Below, piece by piece: positions 55,457 to 64,000 of a stretch of 64,000 nt of DNA. The notes below the pieces were generated by a model that was given only the letters and a program-made list of their open reading frames with translations, had not been told where the DNA came from and did no database searches. Source of the stretch: Acinetobacter sp. NIPH 298 (GTDB lineage: Bacteria; Pseudomonadota; Gammaproteobacteria; Pseudomonadales; Moraxellaceae); the NCBI RefSeq assembly GCF_000369505.1, contig NZ_KB850055.1, positions 1,302,001 to 1,366,000 of the forward strand, written 5' to 3'. Position 1 is the first letter of the stretch, and each line of letters begins with the position of its first letter. The translations under genes and the position numbers were made by a program.

Positions 55457-55474
55457 TTTTATATAGAAAACATA

Positions 55475-56131
55475 ATGCAAAATAAAGACCGATATAATCT
55501 AATCAAAGCCATAATACTTATATCTATTGCAACGGGTATTGTTGGTATTTCACTCGGTTCAGTTGCAGCTAGCTTCAATCTGCCGATTTGGATACCTTTA
55601 CTCCTATCTATTACCGTACTTGCAGGGGCAGCCGAATTCACTTTTATTGGGATGATTGCAACTGGTGCAAACCCAATTTTTGCAGCACTGACTGGCATAT
55701 TAATCAATTTGCGCCATTTGCCATTTGGACTCTCGGTCGCAACATTTATTGAGAAAAATAGGTCTAGGTTTATTGCTTGCCATATTATGAATGATGAAAG
55801 TGTCATGTTTGGATTAAGCCAACAATCGCCACAGTTAAAAAAGTGGGCATATTGGATGTGTGGCTTAGGGATTAGTCTTCTTTGGCCAATCGGTGTTTTG
55901 ATCGGTTATCTATTAAGTAAAGCTATTCCAGATATTTATGTATTTGGCATTGATGCTGCATTTCCAGCAATTCTTTTCGCATTAATTTTGCCACTATTAA
56001 GAAACAAAACAACTCGAAACAGAGTTTTTATCGGCACCACACTATCTTTAGCTTCAATCCCTCTACTCCCAACGGGCTTACCCGTTTTAGTGTCAATGTT
56101 GGGTTTACTTTTGGGGAGTAAATCAAAGTGA
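55475..56131 (+). CDS. azlC: AzlC family branched-chain amino acid exporter subunit
   Basis: AzlC and AzlD together export branched-chain amino acids and some analogues. The 218-residue protein is a membrane protein with about six segments and the AzlC pattern SITVLAGAAEFTFIGM, ILINLRHLPFGLSVATFI and HIMNDESVMFG. The coding strand is divergent from an XRE-cupin regulator, and the start of azlD overlaps its stop. A weak ribosome site precedes the ATG. Confidence 0.93.
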   Translation: MQNKDRYNLIKAIILISIATGIVGISLGSVAASFNLPIWIPLLLSITVLAGAAEFTFIGMIATGANPIFAALTGILINLRHLPFGLSVATFIEKNRSRFIACHIMNDESVMFGLSQQSPQLKKWAYWMCGLGISLLWPIGVLIGYLLSKAIPDIYVFGIDAAFPAILFALILPLLRNKTTRNRVFIGTTLSLASIPLLPTGLPVLVSMLGLLLGSKSK

Positions 56132-56454
56132 TCTATGGTCAAAGCTATATCTTTGCTGGAATCGTTATTTTAGCTTTAGGTACATATCTGATTCGTTACT
56201 CAGGATTTTATTTAGCCAATCGTATGACAATCAGAGAACATCATAGACAACTCCTATCTGACTCGGCTTGTGTACTGCTCTTTACATTAGCTGTATTCAA
56301 TACGCTTTTCACCGAAGGTCACTTTAGTGGCATTAGTAAAATTATCGGTGTTTCCGTTGCTATTATTTTTGCTTGGAAAAAATACTCCCTTATTATCGTT
56401 ATTTTAGTAGCAATGATGATTACCGCGATCTTAAGATATCTTTGCTTTCCTTAA
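56128..56454 (+). CDS. azlD: AzlD family transport protein
   Basis: The 108-residue protein is the small partner of AzlC, with three to four membrane segments (IFAGIVILALGTYLIRYSGFYLA first, then VLLFTLAVFNTLF). The start is GTG at 56128, overlapping the azlC stop as GTGA, so translation is coupled. A strong hairpin directly follows. Confidence 0.9.
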   Translation: MIYGQSYIFAGIVILALGTYLIRYSGFYLANRMTIREHHRQLLSDSACVLLFTLAVFNTLFTEGHFSGISKIIGVSVAIIFAWKKYSLIIVILVAMMITAILRYLCFP

Positions 56455-56457
56455 AGT

Positions 56458-56497
56458 AAAAAAATAGCTCTTTAATCAAATAAAGAGCTATTTTTTT
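56458..56497. terminator. Strong bidirectional terminator between azlD and lapA
   Basis: AAAAAAATAGCTCTTTA and TAAAGAGCTATTTTTTT form a 17-bp perfect stem around a six-base loop with A/T runs on both ends, 3 bp after azlD. Confidence 0.9.
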
Positions 56498-56541
56498 AGG
56501 TGTAAAATCGCTGGATTTTAAAGCACTTGAAATATCTTAAA

Positions 56542-56907
56542 TTATAGCGGATTACGAGGTTGGCTTTCTGGATTAATATCCATCACCGTTTTCTCATGTC
56601 TCACACTGGCTGCAACTTCTGCTGCAGCTTGCTGAGCAAGTTGAATTTGCTCTTTGCGAAGATGGTCAATATCTTTACGTAATCGCTTGATTTCCCAACT
56701 CGTTTGAAAAACGCGAAAAACCTGTACGCCTAGCAATAATCCAACCACAACACCCAATGCTAAAGTCAATAAAAGCAAAAGACCTAAACGCATGGCAGGA
56801 ACTTGAGTAAATAATAAATCTACTGGCAGCTCTGTTGGGTTTTGAAGCACTAAAGCAAGCGAATAGCCAAAAATAACAACGAGCAATGCAATTAATACAT
56901 AACGCAT
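56542..56907 (-). CDS. lapA: LapA (DUF1049) domain inner-membrane protein
   Basis: LapA assists LapB in coordinating lipopolysaccharide assembly in E. coli. From ATG 56907 (GAGG 5 nt upstream) it has 121 residues: two membrane segments (MRYVLIALLVVIFGYSLAL; LGLLLLLTLALGVVVGLLLG) around the VQNPTELPVDLLF-like DUF1049 core (residues about 22-37), and a coiled-coil helix with KRLRKDIDHLRKEQ. It follows ihfB by 14 bp. No lapB follows it in this window. Confidence 0.88.
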   Translation of the reverse strand: MRYVLIALLVVIFGYSLALVLQNPTELPVDLLFTQVPAMRLGLLLLLTLALGVVVGLLLGVQVFRVFQTSWEIKRLRKDIDHLRKEQIQLAQQAAAEVAASVRHEKTVMDINPESQPRNPL

Positions 56908-56921
56908 AAACACCTCAACTC

Positions 56922-57224
56922 TTAATCAGCGGTTTCGTTTACTGCATCACGAAGTGCTTTACCTGGTTTAAAATGAGGAACAGCTTTTGCCGCAACATCA
57001 ACAGATTTACCAGTTTTAGGATTTCGACCTAAACGTGGCTCACGGTGATGTAAAGCAAAGCTACCAAAACCACGAATCTCGATACGATCACCCGTTGAAA
57101 GTGCTTCAATCATTTGATCGATCATAATCTTAACAGCATCTTCCACTAATGGTTCAGCCAAGTGTGGGTTTTTAAGTGCAATCCGTTCAATTAAATCAGA
57201 TTTATTAAGTGCTTCAGTAGTCAT
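56922..57224 (-). CDS. ihfB: Integration host factor subunit beta
   Basis: IhfB forms with IhfA the sequence-specific DNA-bending protein IHF. The 100-residue protein has the HU/IHF fold and signature [22 protein letters not shown], with the beta-arm residues typical of the beta subunit (N-terminal [11 protein letters not shown]). It follows rpsA by 157 bp with terminator-like hairpins between, so it can have its own promoter. Confidence 0.96.
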   Translation of the reverse strand: MTTEALNKSDLIERIALKNPHLAEPLVEDAVKIMIDQMIEALSTGDRIEIRGFGSFALHHREPRLGRNPKTGKSVDVAAKAVPHFKPGKALRDAVNETAD

Positions 57225-57284
57225 TGATGACCTCTTTAATTATTGCTACTTCTCAGTTTTTTAATAATAACCTGTTTAAATACA

Positions 57285-57322
57285 AAACGGTAGCGCAGTA
57301 CATCAATACTACGCTACCGTTT
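57285..57322. terminator. 16-bp hairpin between rpsA and ihfB
   Basis: AAACGGTAGCGCAGTA and TACTACGCTACCGTTT pair with one mismatch around CATCAA. There is no long T-run. It may be an attenuating or stabilising structure. Confidence 0.6.
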
Positions 57323-57338
57323 ACAGTATTTTTGTATA

Positions 57339-57373
57339 AAAAAGTACGTATCTGTTACAAGAAACGTACCTTT
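57339..57373 (-). terminator. Weak terminator-like hairpin directly after rpsA
   Basis: On the minus strand AAAAGGTACGT and ACGTACTTTTTT can pair around a loop of about 14 nt (two arms with one mismatch), followed by T. It starts 8 bp after the rpsA stop. Confidence 0.6.
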
Positions 57374-57380
57374 TAACAAA

Positions 57381-59063
57381 TTACTTCATTTGAGCTTTAA
57401 TTAAGTCACCAATGGTTTTAGGACCATTGCTTTCTGCAGTTTGAGTTGCAGCAGCTTGACGAACAGTGTTCACAGCTTCTTTCTCTTCAGCTTCGTCTTT
57501 CGCTTTGATAGACAAGTTGATAGAGCGAGACTTACGATCAACATTGATGATCTTCGCTTCAACTTCTTGACCAACTTCAAGGAACTTAGTCGCATCTTCA
57601 ACGCGATCGCGGTTGATTTCAGATGCTTTAAGAGTCGCTTCGATGTCATCAGCAAGTTTAACTGTTGCGCCTTTAGCATCAACTGCAGTTACAGTACCTT
57701 TAACTAAAGCACCACGTTCATTCGCAGCTAAGAAGTCATTGAATGGGTCGCTGTTTAATTGCTTGATACCAAGGCTGATACGGTTACCTTCAGCATCTAC
57801 AGATAAGATAACTGCTTCAACTGTGTCGCCTTTCTTGTAACGACGAATCGCTTCTTCGCCTTGTTCGTTCCAAGAAATATCAGACAAGTGTACTAAACCG
57901 TCGATTCCACCAGATAAACCGATGAAGATACCGAAATCAGTGATTGACTTGATCGTACCAGAAACTTTTTCGCCTTTTTCATTTGCTTTAGCAAACTCTT
58001 CCCATGGGTTAGCACGAGTTTGTTTGATACCCAATGAAATACGACGACGTTCTTCATCAACTTCAAGAACCATAACATCAACTTCGTCACCGATCTGAAC
58101 AACTTTAGATGGGTGGATGTTTTTGTTTGTGTGGTCCATTTCTGAAACGTGTACTAAGCCTTCAACGCCTTCAGCGATTTCAGCGAAACAACCGTAATCA
58201 GTTAAGTTAGTTACACGCGCTTTAACGATAGAACCTTTAGGGTAACGGTTCATGATCGCTAACCATGGATCTTCGCCTAATTGCTTAAGACCTAAAGATA
58301 CGCGATTACGCTCACGGTCAAACTTAAGTACTTTAACTGTAACTTCTTGACCAACTTCAACAACTTCTGAAGGGTGTTTGATGCGTTTCCAAGCCATATC
58401 TGTGATATGAAGAAGACCATCAATACCGCCAAGATCAACGAATGCGCCGTAATCAGTAAGGTTCTTGATTGTACCTGTAACTGTTTGACCTTCTTCAAGC
58501 TGAGCAAGTAATGCTTCACGGTCAGCTGAAGATTCAGCTTCCATAACTGCACGACGAGATACAACAACGTTGTTACGTTTAGCATCAAGTTTGATTACTT
58601 TGAACTCTAACTCTTTACCTTCAAGGTGAGTAGTGTCACGGATAGGACGCGTGTCAACTAAAGAACCCGGTAAGAATGCACGAACAGGACCGATGTCAAC
58701 AGTGAAACCGCCTTTAACCTTACCAGAGATAACACCAGTAACGATTTCGCCGTCTTCAAAGATTTTCTCAAGCTTAGTCCAAGTTTCAGCACGTTTTGCT
58801 TTTTCACGTGATAAAACAGTTTGACCCATACCGTTGTCAAGTGCTTCAACCACTACGTCAACAGTATCACCAACTTGAACTTCAAGTTCACGTTGTTCAT
58901 TTAAAAATTCAGCACGATCAACAACGCCTTCAGATTTAAGGCCAGTGTCAACAGTAACCCAGTCAGAATCGATACTAACAACAGTACCTTGGATGACTGC
59001 ACCCTTTTCAACGTTGAGGTTTAATTCACTTTCTTCAAAGAGGGCTGCAAAAGATTCGGTCAT
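57381..59063 (-). CDS. rpsA: 30S ribosomal protein S1
   Basis: S1 binds mRNA for initiation on the 30S subunit. The 560-residue protein has six S1 RNA-binding domains in a row; repeated motifs such as [24 protein letters not shown] and [23 protein letters not shown] are read in domains 3 and 4, and [25 protein letters not shown] in domain 5. Between cmk (114 bp upstream) and ihfB, the classical order. Confidence 0.97.
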   Translation of the reverse strand: MTESFAALFEESELNLNVEKGAVIQGTVVSIDSDWVTVDTGLKSEGVVDRAEFLNEQRELEVQVGDTVDVVVEALDNGMGQTVLSREKAKRAETWTKLEKIFEDGEIVTGVISGKVKGGFTVDIGPVRAFLPGSLVDTRPIRDTTHLEGKELEFKVIKLDAKRNNVVVSRRAVMEAESSADREALLAQLEEGQTVTGTIKNLTDYGAFVDLGGIDGLLHITDMAWKRIKHPSEVVEVGQEVTVKVLKFDRERNRVSLGLKQLGEDPWLAIMNRYPKGSIVKARVTNLTDYGCFAEIAEGVEGLVHVSEMDHTNKNIHPSKVVQIGDEVDVMVLEVDEERRRISLGIKQTRANPWEEFAKANEKGEKVSGTIKSITDFGIFIGLSGGIDGLVHLSDISWNEQGEEAIRRYKKGDTVEAVILSVDAEGNRISLGIKQLNSDPFNDFLAANERGALVKGTVTAVDAKGATVKLADDIEATLKASEINRDRVEDATKFLEVGQEVEAKIINVDRKSRSINLSIKAKDEAEEKEAVNTVRQAAATQTAESNGPKTIGDLIKAQMK

Positions 59064-59177
59064 GATATACCTGATAAAGTCCGCGGTCTTGGATCAGACA
59101 AGGCCGGTTTAGTTAAGTTGTTACATTGTCCAAAAAATCTGATCAAGCAATGCTTCAACTGATAAAAAATTGTGTAT

Positions 59178-59858
59178 CTATTTTATACGGCTATTGATAT
59201 AGTCAACCATCAACTGAAATACTTCATTGATACCTATTGTAGAACTATCAATGACATACGCATCGTCAGCGGGTCTAAGAGGAGCAACTGTACGCTCCAT
59301 ATCTCTTTTATCCCTAGCCTGTATGTTAGATAAAATGTCGCTTATTTTAGCATCAAGACCCATGCCCTGCAACTGTTTTACACGGCGCTCTGCACGAGAC
59401 TCAGCCGACGCCGTTAAATAAATTTTAGCTTGAGCCTCTGGAAAAATCGATGTCGCCATATCACGACCATCTGCGACCAATCCAGGCGCTTGAATAAATG
59501 CACGCTGGCGTTCAAATAATGCTTTACGCAATTCAGGAACAACTGCAACTTTAGACGCATATTCACCAACCTGCTCAGTCCTGATGGTATTGGTCACATC
59601 AACCCCATCCAATAAGGTGAGTGTAGCTGTATCCGTCGTTTTGAACTCAATATCTAAATTTATTGCACAATCAATACATTGTGCCAACTTAATATCTAAT
59701 TGGTCGAGCAAGCCTTGTTGAAACAATGACAGCCCAAGTAGACGATAAAGTGCGCCAGAATCTAATAAATTATAATGATAATGAGCAGCAATTTTCGCAG
59801 CCAAAGTCCCTTTACCAGATCCACTTGGACCATCAATCGTAATAATATGAACTGTCAT
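59178..59858 (-). CDS. cmk: Cytidylate kinase
   Basis: Cmk phosphorylates CMP and dCMP. From ATG 59858 ([18 protein letters not shown]) the protein has 226 residues, with the P-loop [10 protein letters not shown], the CMP-specific [13 protein letters not shown], and [13 protein letters not shown]. An ATG two codons upstream (59864) is possible but the sequence [17 protein letters not shown] matches the usual Acinetobacter N-terminus as I recall it. It follows a SRPBCC gene closely. Confidence 0.95.
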   Translation of the reverse strand: MTVHIITIDGPSGSGKGTLAAKIAAHYHYNLLDSGALYRLLGLSLFQQGLLDQLDIKLAQCIDCAINLDIEFKTTDTATLTLLDGVDVTNTIRTEQVGEYASKVAVVPELRKALFERQRAFIQAPGLVADGRDMATSIFPEAQAKIYLTASAESRAERRVKQLQGMGLDAKISDILSNIQARDKRDMERTVAPLRPADDAYVIDSSTIGINEVFQLMVDYINSRIK

Positions 59859-59867
59859 TCCCATCTC

Positions 59868-60308
59868 TTATGCGGCAACTGATTTCGCTAATTTTGAAAA
59901 ACCTAGTGTAATCGCTGCTTTGAGTTGTGCAAGAACTAATTTGCTTACAAAAGGTGCTTTTGCTGTAAATTCAATCTTATAGGTTACCAAAGTGATATAG
60001 GGGGTGATTTCTTTGAAATCAATTTGCCCTAAATGGTGCTTAACCAACGGATTATTGATTAACTTGTATTCAATACGCTGGTTTTCTTCCAACAACGTGA
60101 TTTCTTCTTGCAGTGGTTTAATTGGACCAAAACCCATACGACGAATTGAACCAATACCATCTGGACGTTCAGGATCGGCAGAGTCTTTTACTCGCACCAC
60201 TTGTAACGGTGCAAACGCTTTATTATAAGTCGCGTGTTTTGACAACAAGTCAAAAACCTCAGAAATAGGTGCATTAAATTCTTTTTGTATGGTGATTGCA
60301 TTACGCAT
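59868..60308 (-). CDS. SRPBCC family protein
   Basis: The 146-residue protein has the START/Bet v 1-like fold pattern of polyketide-cyclase/SRPBCC proteins: an N-terminal strand ITIQKEFNAPISEVFDLLSKHATYNKAF, a central strand-rich part with RRMGFGPIKPLQEEITLLEENQRIEYKL and a C-terminal helix. These domains bind hydrophobic ligands; its own ligand is unknown. It is 3-9 bp upstream of cmk, depending on the cmk start, so it is co-transcribed with it. Confidence 0.82.
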   Translation of the reverse strand: MRNAITIQKEFNAPISEVFDLLSKHATYNKAFAPLQVVRVKDSADPERPDGIGSIRRMGFGPIKPLQEEITLLEENQRIEYKLINNPLVKHHLGQIDFKEITPYITLVTYKIEFTAKAPFVSKLVLAQLKAAITLGFSKLAKSVAA

Positions 60309-60378
60309 AGTTTCGCCTTTTTGATTAAACCAAAATCATCGGAGGCTTAGTTTGCCATAACAGCTAAGACATTTTTAA

Positions 60379-60885
60379 TCATTTTAGGACGTTTTTTGAT
60401 AAACGATTTTGCTTCTTTTCACTTCTTCTTTGTTTAAAAAAATCACTAAGTTGGGTTGAACATTGCGCTTGCAAGCAACCTTGTTCAAAGACAAATTTAT
60501 GGTTGTAATAACCATTTTCAAGCAGTTGACGGGCACTGACCAGTGAACCCGCCTTAGGCTCTGTGGTTGCAAACACAACACGTTGAACACGTGCATGAAT
60601 TAAAGCACCCACGCACATGGTGCAAGGCTCGAGCGTGACATAAAGTGTGGCATCATCAGGAAGGCGGTAATTATTCACAGATTGACAGGCCATACGCAGT
60701 GCTTGAATCTCGGCATGTGCTGTCGGGTCAGAAAGTTTAATTGGGGCATTATAGCCCACCCCAATTATCTCACCTTGGCTGACAATAACAGCACCAACAG
60801 GAATCTCGCCCTGAGCTGCCGCTAATGCAGCCTGCTCATAAGCAAACTGCATCCAAAATTCATCATTGCTATTATTTTCGCTCAT
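60379..60885 (-). CDS. tadA: tRNA-specific adenosine deaminase TadA
   Basis: TadA converts A34 of tRNA-Arg(ACG) to inosine. From ATG 60885 (AAGGCGT ahead) it has 168 residues: zinc ligand His57 and catalytic Glu59 in HAEIQAL, Cys88 and Cys91 in PCTMC, and GEIPVGAVIV near the N-terminus. A longer in-frame start at 60930 would overlap the hydratase gene. It follows the hydratase-family gene after 5 bp. Confidence 0.94.
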   Translation of the reverse strand: MSENNSNDEFWMQFAYEQAALAAAQGEIPVGAVIVSQGEIIGVGYNAPIKLSDPTAHAEIQALRMACQSVNNYRLPDDATLYVTLEPCTMCVGALIHARVQRVVFATTEPKAGSLVSARQLLENGYYNHKFVFEQGCLQAQCSTQLSDFFKQRRSEKKQNRLSKNVLK

Positions 60886-60890
60886 ACGCC

Positions 60891-62012
60891 TTAAACAATA
60901 ATACCGTATTGTCTTAATAACGCATTCCAACTATCAATATTGGTCACAGGAGGGCAATCAGACAAAATATCTTTTAAGGTGATGTTCTCGGTCGCTTTCC
61001 ATTCTGGAGAAAGATCTTTATCGACCAAGCGCGCGCGTACGCCTTCTACAAAGTCAGGATGACGGATTTTCCAATCAGAAATCTGAGCTTCTAGCGCAAA
61101 AACCTCATCCCAAGCATGTCCTTGTTTACCCCACTGCCAAAGCAACCAAGTAATAGCAGCCGTACTTGGCGAGCCTTTTTGCAAATTCTCACTTGCTTGG
61201 CGCAACCAATCACTGCTTGCCTCACTCAACCCAATAATTGCTTGATAATCAAATTCAAAGTTTTGACCACGACAAACACTGTGAATAACATCGATCGAAT
61301 TTTGCAAAGGACCTGCGGCAACCGGACGGTGAAGACTATTTAATGTGTCATCAATGGCACGGAAAGCACCTGCTGGATAATGATTCCAGTCTACATTTAA
61401 GACTTTTTGCAAGACATTATCACGCTGCGCTTCACAAATATGAGTTGCCCAGCCGATGCTAAATGCACCTGCTGCAGTCATAATTGAACCAGTTAAACCC
61501 GTAAATAGCCCAATTTGTCCTCGATCTGCAAGGAATCGACTTCCACCGACATCTGGATATAAACCGATATTGATTTCTGGCATAGCCAAACGTGAATAAG
61601 GTGTAACCAAACGAAATGGTGCAGCCATAAATAGACCAAGCCCACCACCCATTACATAACCTTCACCCCATACCACAATCGGTTTAGCATAATTGTGAAG
61701 CAATAAGTCTAATGCATATTCTTGCTCGAAGAATTTATTTGCAGTATTAACCTCATTATTTACAACCAGTTGACGAAGTTTACGCACATCGCCACCCGCG
61801 CAAAAGGCTTTAGGTGTAGTTGAGTCTAACCAGATCGCTTTAACACTTTCATCATCATGAAAATGCTCAAACACGCGAAAAAGTGCACTTACAATAGATT
61901 CATCTAATGCATGTAAAGATTTTGGTCGGTTTAGGCGAATCACCCGCCAACCATTTTTTTCTTGCTCAATAACCAAATCAGGATGATAGCTATTTAAATC
62001 AGGAGAAGTCAT
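60891..62012 (-). CDS. Enoyl-CoA hydratase/isomerase family (3-hydroxyisobutyryl-CoA hydrolase-like)
   Basis: The 373-residue length and motifs (AFCAGGDVRKL, GEGYVMGGGLGLFMAAPFRLV is read across the oxyanion region, and PEINIGLYPDVGGS) place this protein in the 3-hydroxyisobutyryl-CoA hydrolase subgroup of the crotonase family, usually in valine breakdown. Its ATG overlaps the ung stop as TAATG, so it is translationally coupled. No other valine-catabolism gene lies next to it, and its substrate is not certain. Confidence 0.87.
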   Translation of the reverse strand: MTSPDLNSYHPDLVIEQEKNGWRVIRLNRPKSLHALDESIVSALFRVFEHFHDDESVKAIWLDSTTPKAFCAGGDVRKLRQLVVNNEVNTANKFFEQEYALDLLLHNYAKPIVVWGEGYVMGGGLGLFMAAPFRLVTPYSRLAMPEINIGLYPDVGGSRFLADRGQIGLFTGLTGSIMTAAGAFSIGWATHICEAQRDNVLQKVLNVDWNHYPAGAFRAIDDTLNSLHRPVAAGPLQNSIDVIHSVCRGQNFEFDYQAIIGLSEASSDWLRQASENLQKGSPSTAAITWLLWQWGKQGHAWDEVFALEAQISDWKIRHPDFVEGVRARLVDKDLSPEWKATENITLKDILSDCPPVTNIDSWNALLRQYGIIV

Positions 62013-62725
62013 TATGCGTCCAATTGCCAGTCTATAGGCTCAATGCCATGTTGTTTCAAATAATGATTGCTTTTAGAAAATACTTTACAGCCAAAAAAAC
62101 CACCACGGTTTGCCGCCAAAGGTGATGGATGAGCTGCGCTTAATACGAGATGTTTATTACGATCAATACGTTGTCCTTTACGCTGTGCATAAGCACCCCA
62201 TAAAACAAACACCACGTGTTCGCGCTGCTCATTTAGCACATCAATCACAGCATCAGTAAAATCTTCCCAGCCTTGTTTTTGATGTGAAGTTGGTTGTCCT
62301 GCCTCTACGGTCAGCACACTATTCAACAACAACACACCCTGCGCTGCCCACTTGCTCAAATCACCATGTCGAGAAATAGGCACAGCCAAATCACTGTGCA
62401 ACTCATGAAAAATATTACGTAAAGAAGGTGGTAATGCAACACCTCTTTGTACAGAAAAACTTAAACCATTGGCTTGATTTGGACCATGATATGGATCTTG
62501 ACCTAAAATCACGACCTTTACTGCACTCAAAGGCGTTGTATTTAATGCATTAAAAATATGTTTGCTTGGTGGGTAAATCGTCTTCTCTGCAAGTCTTTGC
62601 TGTTGCAAGAACGCGCGTAAATGATCCATTTTCTGGCTGAGCAGAAACTCGGACAATGAGATTTTCCATGATTCATCCAGCTGAACTTTACTTAACTTGT
62701 CCTGTTGCTGTTCAGTAAATTGCAT
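62012..62725 (-). CDS. ung: Uracil-DNA glycosylase
   Basis: Ung removes uracil from DNA in base-excision repair. From ATG 62725 (AAGGA 6 nt ahead) the protein has 237 residues, with the catalytic motif [20 protein letters not shown] (Asp77), [23 protein letters not shown] and the [15 protein letters not shown] loop. A start eight codons further upstream (62749) is possible. It overlaps the hydratase-family gene by one base. Confidence 0.96.
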   Translation of the reverse strand: MQFTEQQQDKLSKVQLDESWKISLSEFLLSQKMDHLRAFLQQQRLAEKTIYPPSKHIFNALNTTPLSAVKVVILGQDPYHGPNQANGLSFSVQRGVALPPSLRNIFHELHSDLAVPISRHGDLSKWAAQGVLLLNSVLTVEAGQPTSHQKQGWEDFTDAVIDVLNEQREHVVFVLWGAYAQRKGQRIDRNKHLVLSAAHPSPLAANRGGFFGCKVFSKSNHYLKQHGIEPIDWQLDA

Positions 62726-62769
62726 CAATATTCCTTGAAATAAATTCACTCCCTTGAGTGAGGACGTAC

Positions 62770-63366
62770 TTAAATATTAACTTGTAGTTCTACATTCGGG
62801 TTTTGAAATCTGATTCCCTTTTTCAAGCGCTCATACATTTGTGGATCACTCCACTCACTTTGAACCTGCTCTGAGAAAACGATTTGATCTAGGCTCAACA
62901 TGCCCATTTGTTCATTATCAATATCTTCTTGAAAACTTTGTGCATAACCCGTATCAGTTTCGTGAACAATCACCGAATAAACCTCAACATCCCCTTCGCC
63001 ATTTTGGGTAACTGTTGAATTTAATACCTGTTGCGCAAGAAAAAAGAAAATACGAGAAAATTGTTCTGCTGATGGTGAAACAGGCAAAGCCACCCAACGT
63101 GCGCTAAAGGTTTTGCATGCATCAATATACGCAGCATCGTCTTTTTGCCAATAACAAATCGCATGATCAAAACTATCAAATAGTTCTTTAATCACGCCTT
63201 TCAGCAGCCCAAAATCATAAACCATTTGCCCATGATCTAACTTTGACGCTTTTAGTAATAATTCAACTTTATAGCTATGCCCATGAATCGAACGCTTACA
63301 GCGATCCGATGTACAATTCCGTACGATATGAGCGTTTTCAAACTTAAATAATTTACGAATTAACAT
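62770..63366 (-). CDS. 6-carboxytetrahydropterin synthase (QueD)-like protein
   Basis: The protein belongs to the QueD/PTPS family, which makes the pterin precursor of queuosine. From ATG 63366 it has 198 residues, longer than the usual 120-140. The zinc ligands can be His13, His28 and His30 (NAHIV, IHGHSY). Cys23 lies four residues before the HGH instead of three. A conserved [10 protein letters not shown] segment and late [10 protein letters not shown] are present, and the C-terminal 55 residues are extra. It may be a divergent QueD or a paralogue of it. Confidence 0.8.
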   Translation of the reverse strand: MLIRKLFKFENAHIVRNCTSDRCKRSIHGHSYKVELLLKASKLDHGQMVYDFGLLKGVIKELFDSFDHAICYWQKDDAAYIDACKTFSARWVALPVSPSAEQFSRIFFFLAQQVLNSTVTQNGEGDVEVYSVIVHETDTGYAQSFQEDIDNEQMGMLSLDQIVFSEQVQSEWSDPQMYERLKKGIRFQNPNVELQVNI

Positions 63367-63468
63367 GCACCAAGCTGATCTTTTTTGCAAACAAACTTTA
63401 TTATAAAGCAAAAAAACAAGCATTGGGATTGAATTTAAATCTTGTGACTATTCAATAATCCAATCTGA

Positions 63469-64000
63469 TCACTTAAAAGGAGCAAGACTTCTAGAATAGA
63501 CAGTAACTTGTTTATCTTGACGGTGCATTGAGCTGCTAAATTGGCGCTTGCGCTCACTTAAAACAACTTCTATTTGTGCAGTAAAAAAAGAGGATTTACT
63601 GTCTAACCACGCCGCCGCATCTGCCTTATTTTGCTGATCTATTCCTGAAAAAGCATTGAGCTTCCATAAATCCTCAACATTATTGAAATATGATAAATCA
63701 GCTTGTTTTGTTTTTAATTCTTGCTCAACAGCATTGACATCGACGCTTGGATCAATACTTGCGAGCAATAATGCAGGTGCCGTATTCATATTAATTTTAG
63801 TTGGTTCTGGCAATGCCGTAATATATTGCTTAATCAAATCGTAGTTTTTCCCTTCGAAGCCCCTAACCAACTTCAACTCTTCAACACTATGAAATTTGGT
63901 ATTTGGAGCTAAATAAGAAGGATCTAATCCTTGATAATAATTACTCTCCGCACCCATCGCACCTGTTGTTTCATCATCAGTATCTTGCCAATCGATCACA
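63469..64000 (-). CDS. gspK: Type II secretion minor pseudopilin GspK, C-terminal part (cut by window edge)
   Basis: GspK caps the pseudopilus of the type II secretion system. Only the last 176 residues are in the window. They show the GspK region with IDWQDTDDETTGAMGAESNYYQ, KFHSVEELKLVRGF, and TKINMNTAPALLLASIDPSV, typical of the SAM-like domain. The N-terminal prepilin part lies past the end. It is followed by a gap of about 100 bp and the QueD-like gene. Confidence 0.87.
   Translation of the reverse strand, partial: VIDWQDTDDETTGAMGAESNYYQGLDPSYLAPNTKFHSVEELKLVRGFEGKNYDLIKQYITALPEPTKINMNTAPALLLASIDPSVDVNAVEQELKTKQADLSYFNNVEDLWKLNAFSGIDQQNKADAAAWLDSKSSFFTAQIEVVLSERKRQFSSSMHRQDKQVTVYSRSLAPFK

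Noticed and set aside
57441-57707. Plus-strand frames inside rpsA, glcB, fumC and other long genes
   Set aside because: These are shadows of strongly coding minus-strand genes.
1-64000. CRISPR arrays, tRNA/rRNA genes, transposases, prophage genes
   Set aside because: None was visible: no spaced repeats, no T-arm-like signatures, no matching proteins. A tRNAscan or Rfam scan would be decisive.

Overview
The window is a stretch of AT-rich (roughly 40% GC by eye) gammaproteobacterial chromosome. Gene content and order (pyrH-frr-uppS-cdsA-dxr-rseP-bamA, cmk-rpsA-ihfB-lapA, a MoaC-MoaB fusion, long UppS and QueD-type proteins, a GspK fragment) point to Moraxellaceae, most probably Acinetobacter. 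This assignment is inferred from the proteins and was not checked by a search. I see no rRNA, tRNA, CRISPR array, prophage or transposase gene.

Layout. 1-8262 (minus): envelope and translation genes bamA (cut by the window edge), rseP, dxr, cdsA, uppS, frr, pyrH, rimO. 8344-11246 (plus): the nitrogen two-component pair glnL-glnG behind a near-consensus sigma-54 promoter with two NtrC-like sites. 11305-14983: a TetR regulator, argF, a phosphatase-like protein, ispF (minus) and a secreted LprI-like protein. 14989-18759: a DadA-type FAD dehydrogenase behind a tandem glycine riboswitch, an unknown gene, and fumC with a Fur-like site. 18797-21277: an epimerase-like protein and the tusDCBE operon for tRNA 2-thiolation. 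21288-24185: an EamA exporter divergent from a MocR-type regulator, and an HxlR regulator. 24360-30910 (minus): a molybdenum-cofactor block, moeA, moaCB fusion, moaE, moaD, moaA, and a large cytoplasmic molybdopterin oxidoreductase.

31391-46397 is a mixture of single genes: nitroreductase, ftsY, small membrane proteins, a Sel1 protein, a DUF2750 protein, a CBS-pair protein, argD, grxD, LysR, map, brnQ, alpha/beta hydrolase, MarR, SRAP and a 2OG-Fe(II) oxygenase. 46603-53976: glcB, zapE, and an AraC regulator divergent from a Baeyer-Villiger-type flavin monooxygenase followed by lysO. 54046-62725: pyrF, an XRE-cupin regulator divergent from azlCD, then lapA, ihfB, rpsA, cmk, a SRPBCC protein, tadA, an enoyl-CoA hydratase-family protein and ung. 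62770-64000: a QueD-like protein and the 3' part of gspK.

Most of the window is ordinary housekeeping DNA. The points most worth following are the tandem glycine riboswitch in front of a D-amino-acid-dehydrogenase-type gene, the sigma-54/NtrC control region of glnLG, the unassigned molybdoenzyme beside the cofactor genes, the azlCD-regulator block between lapA and pyrF with its palindromic operators, a GalE-like protein that has lost the catalytic lysine, a 101-bp element with perfect 13-bp inverted ends after brnQ, and lysO starting directly on the U-tract of a terminator.
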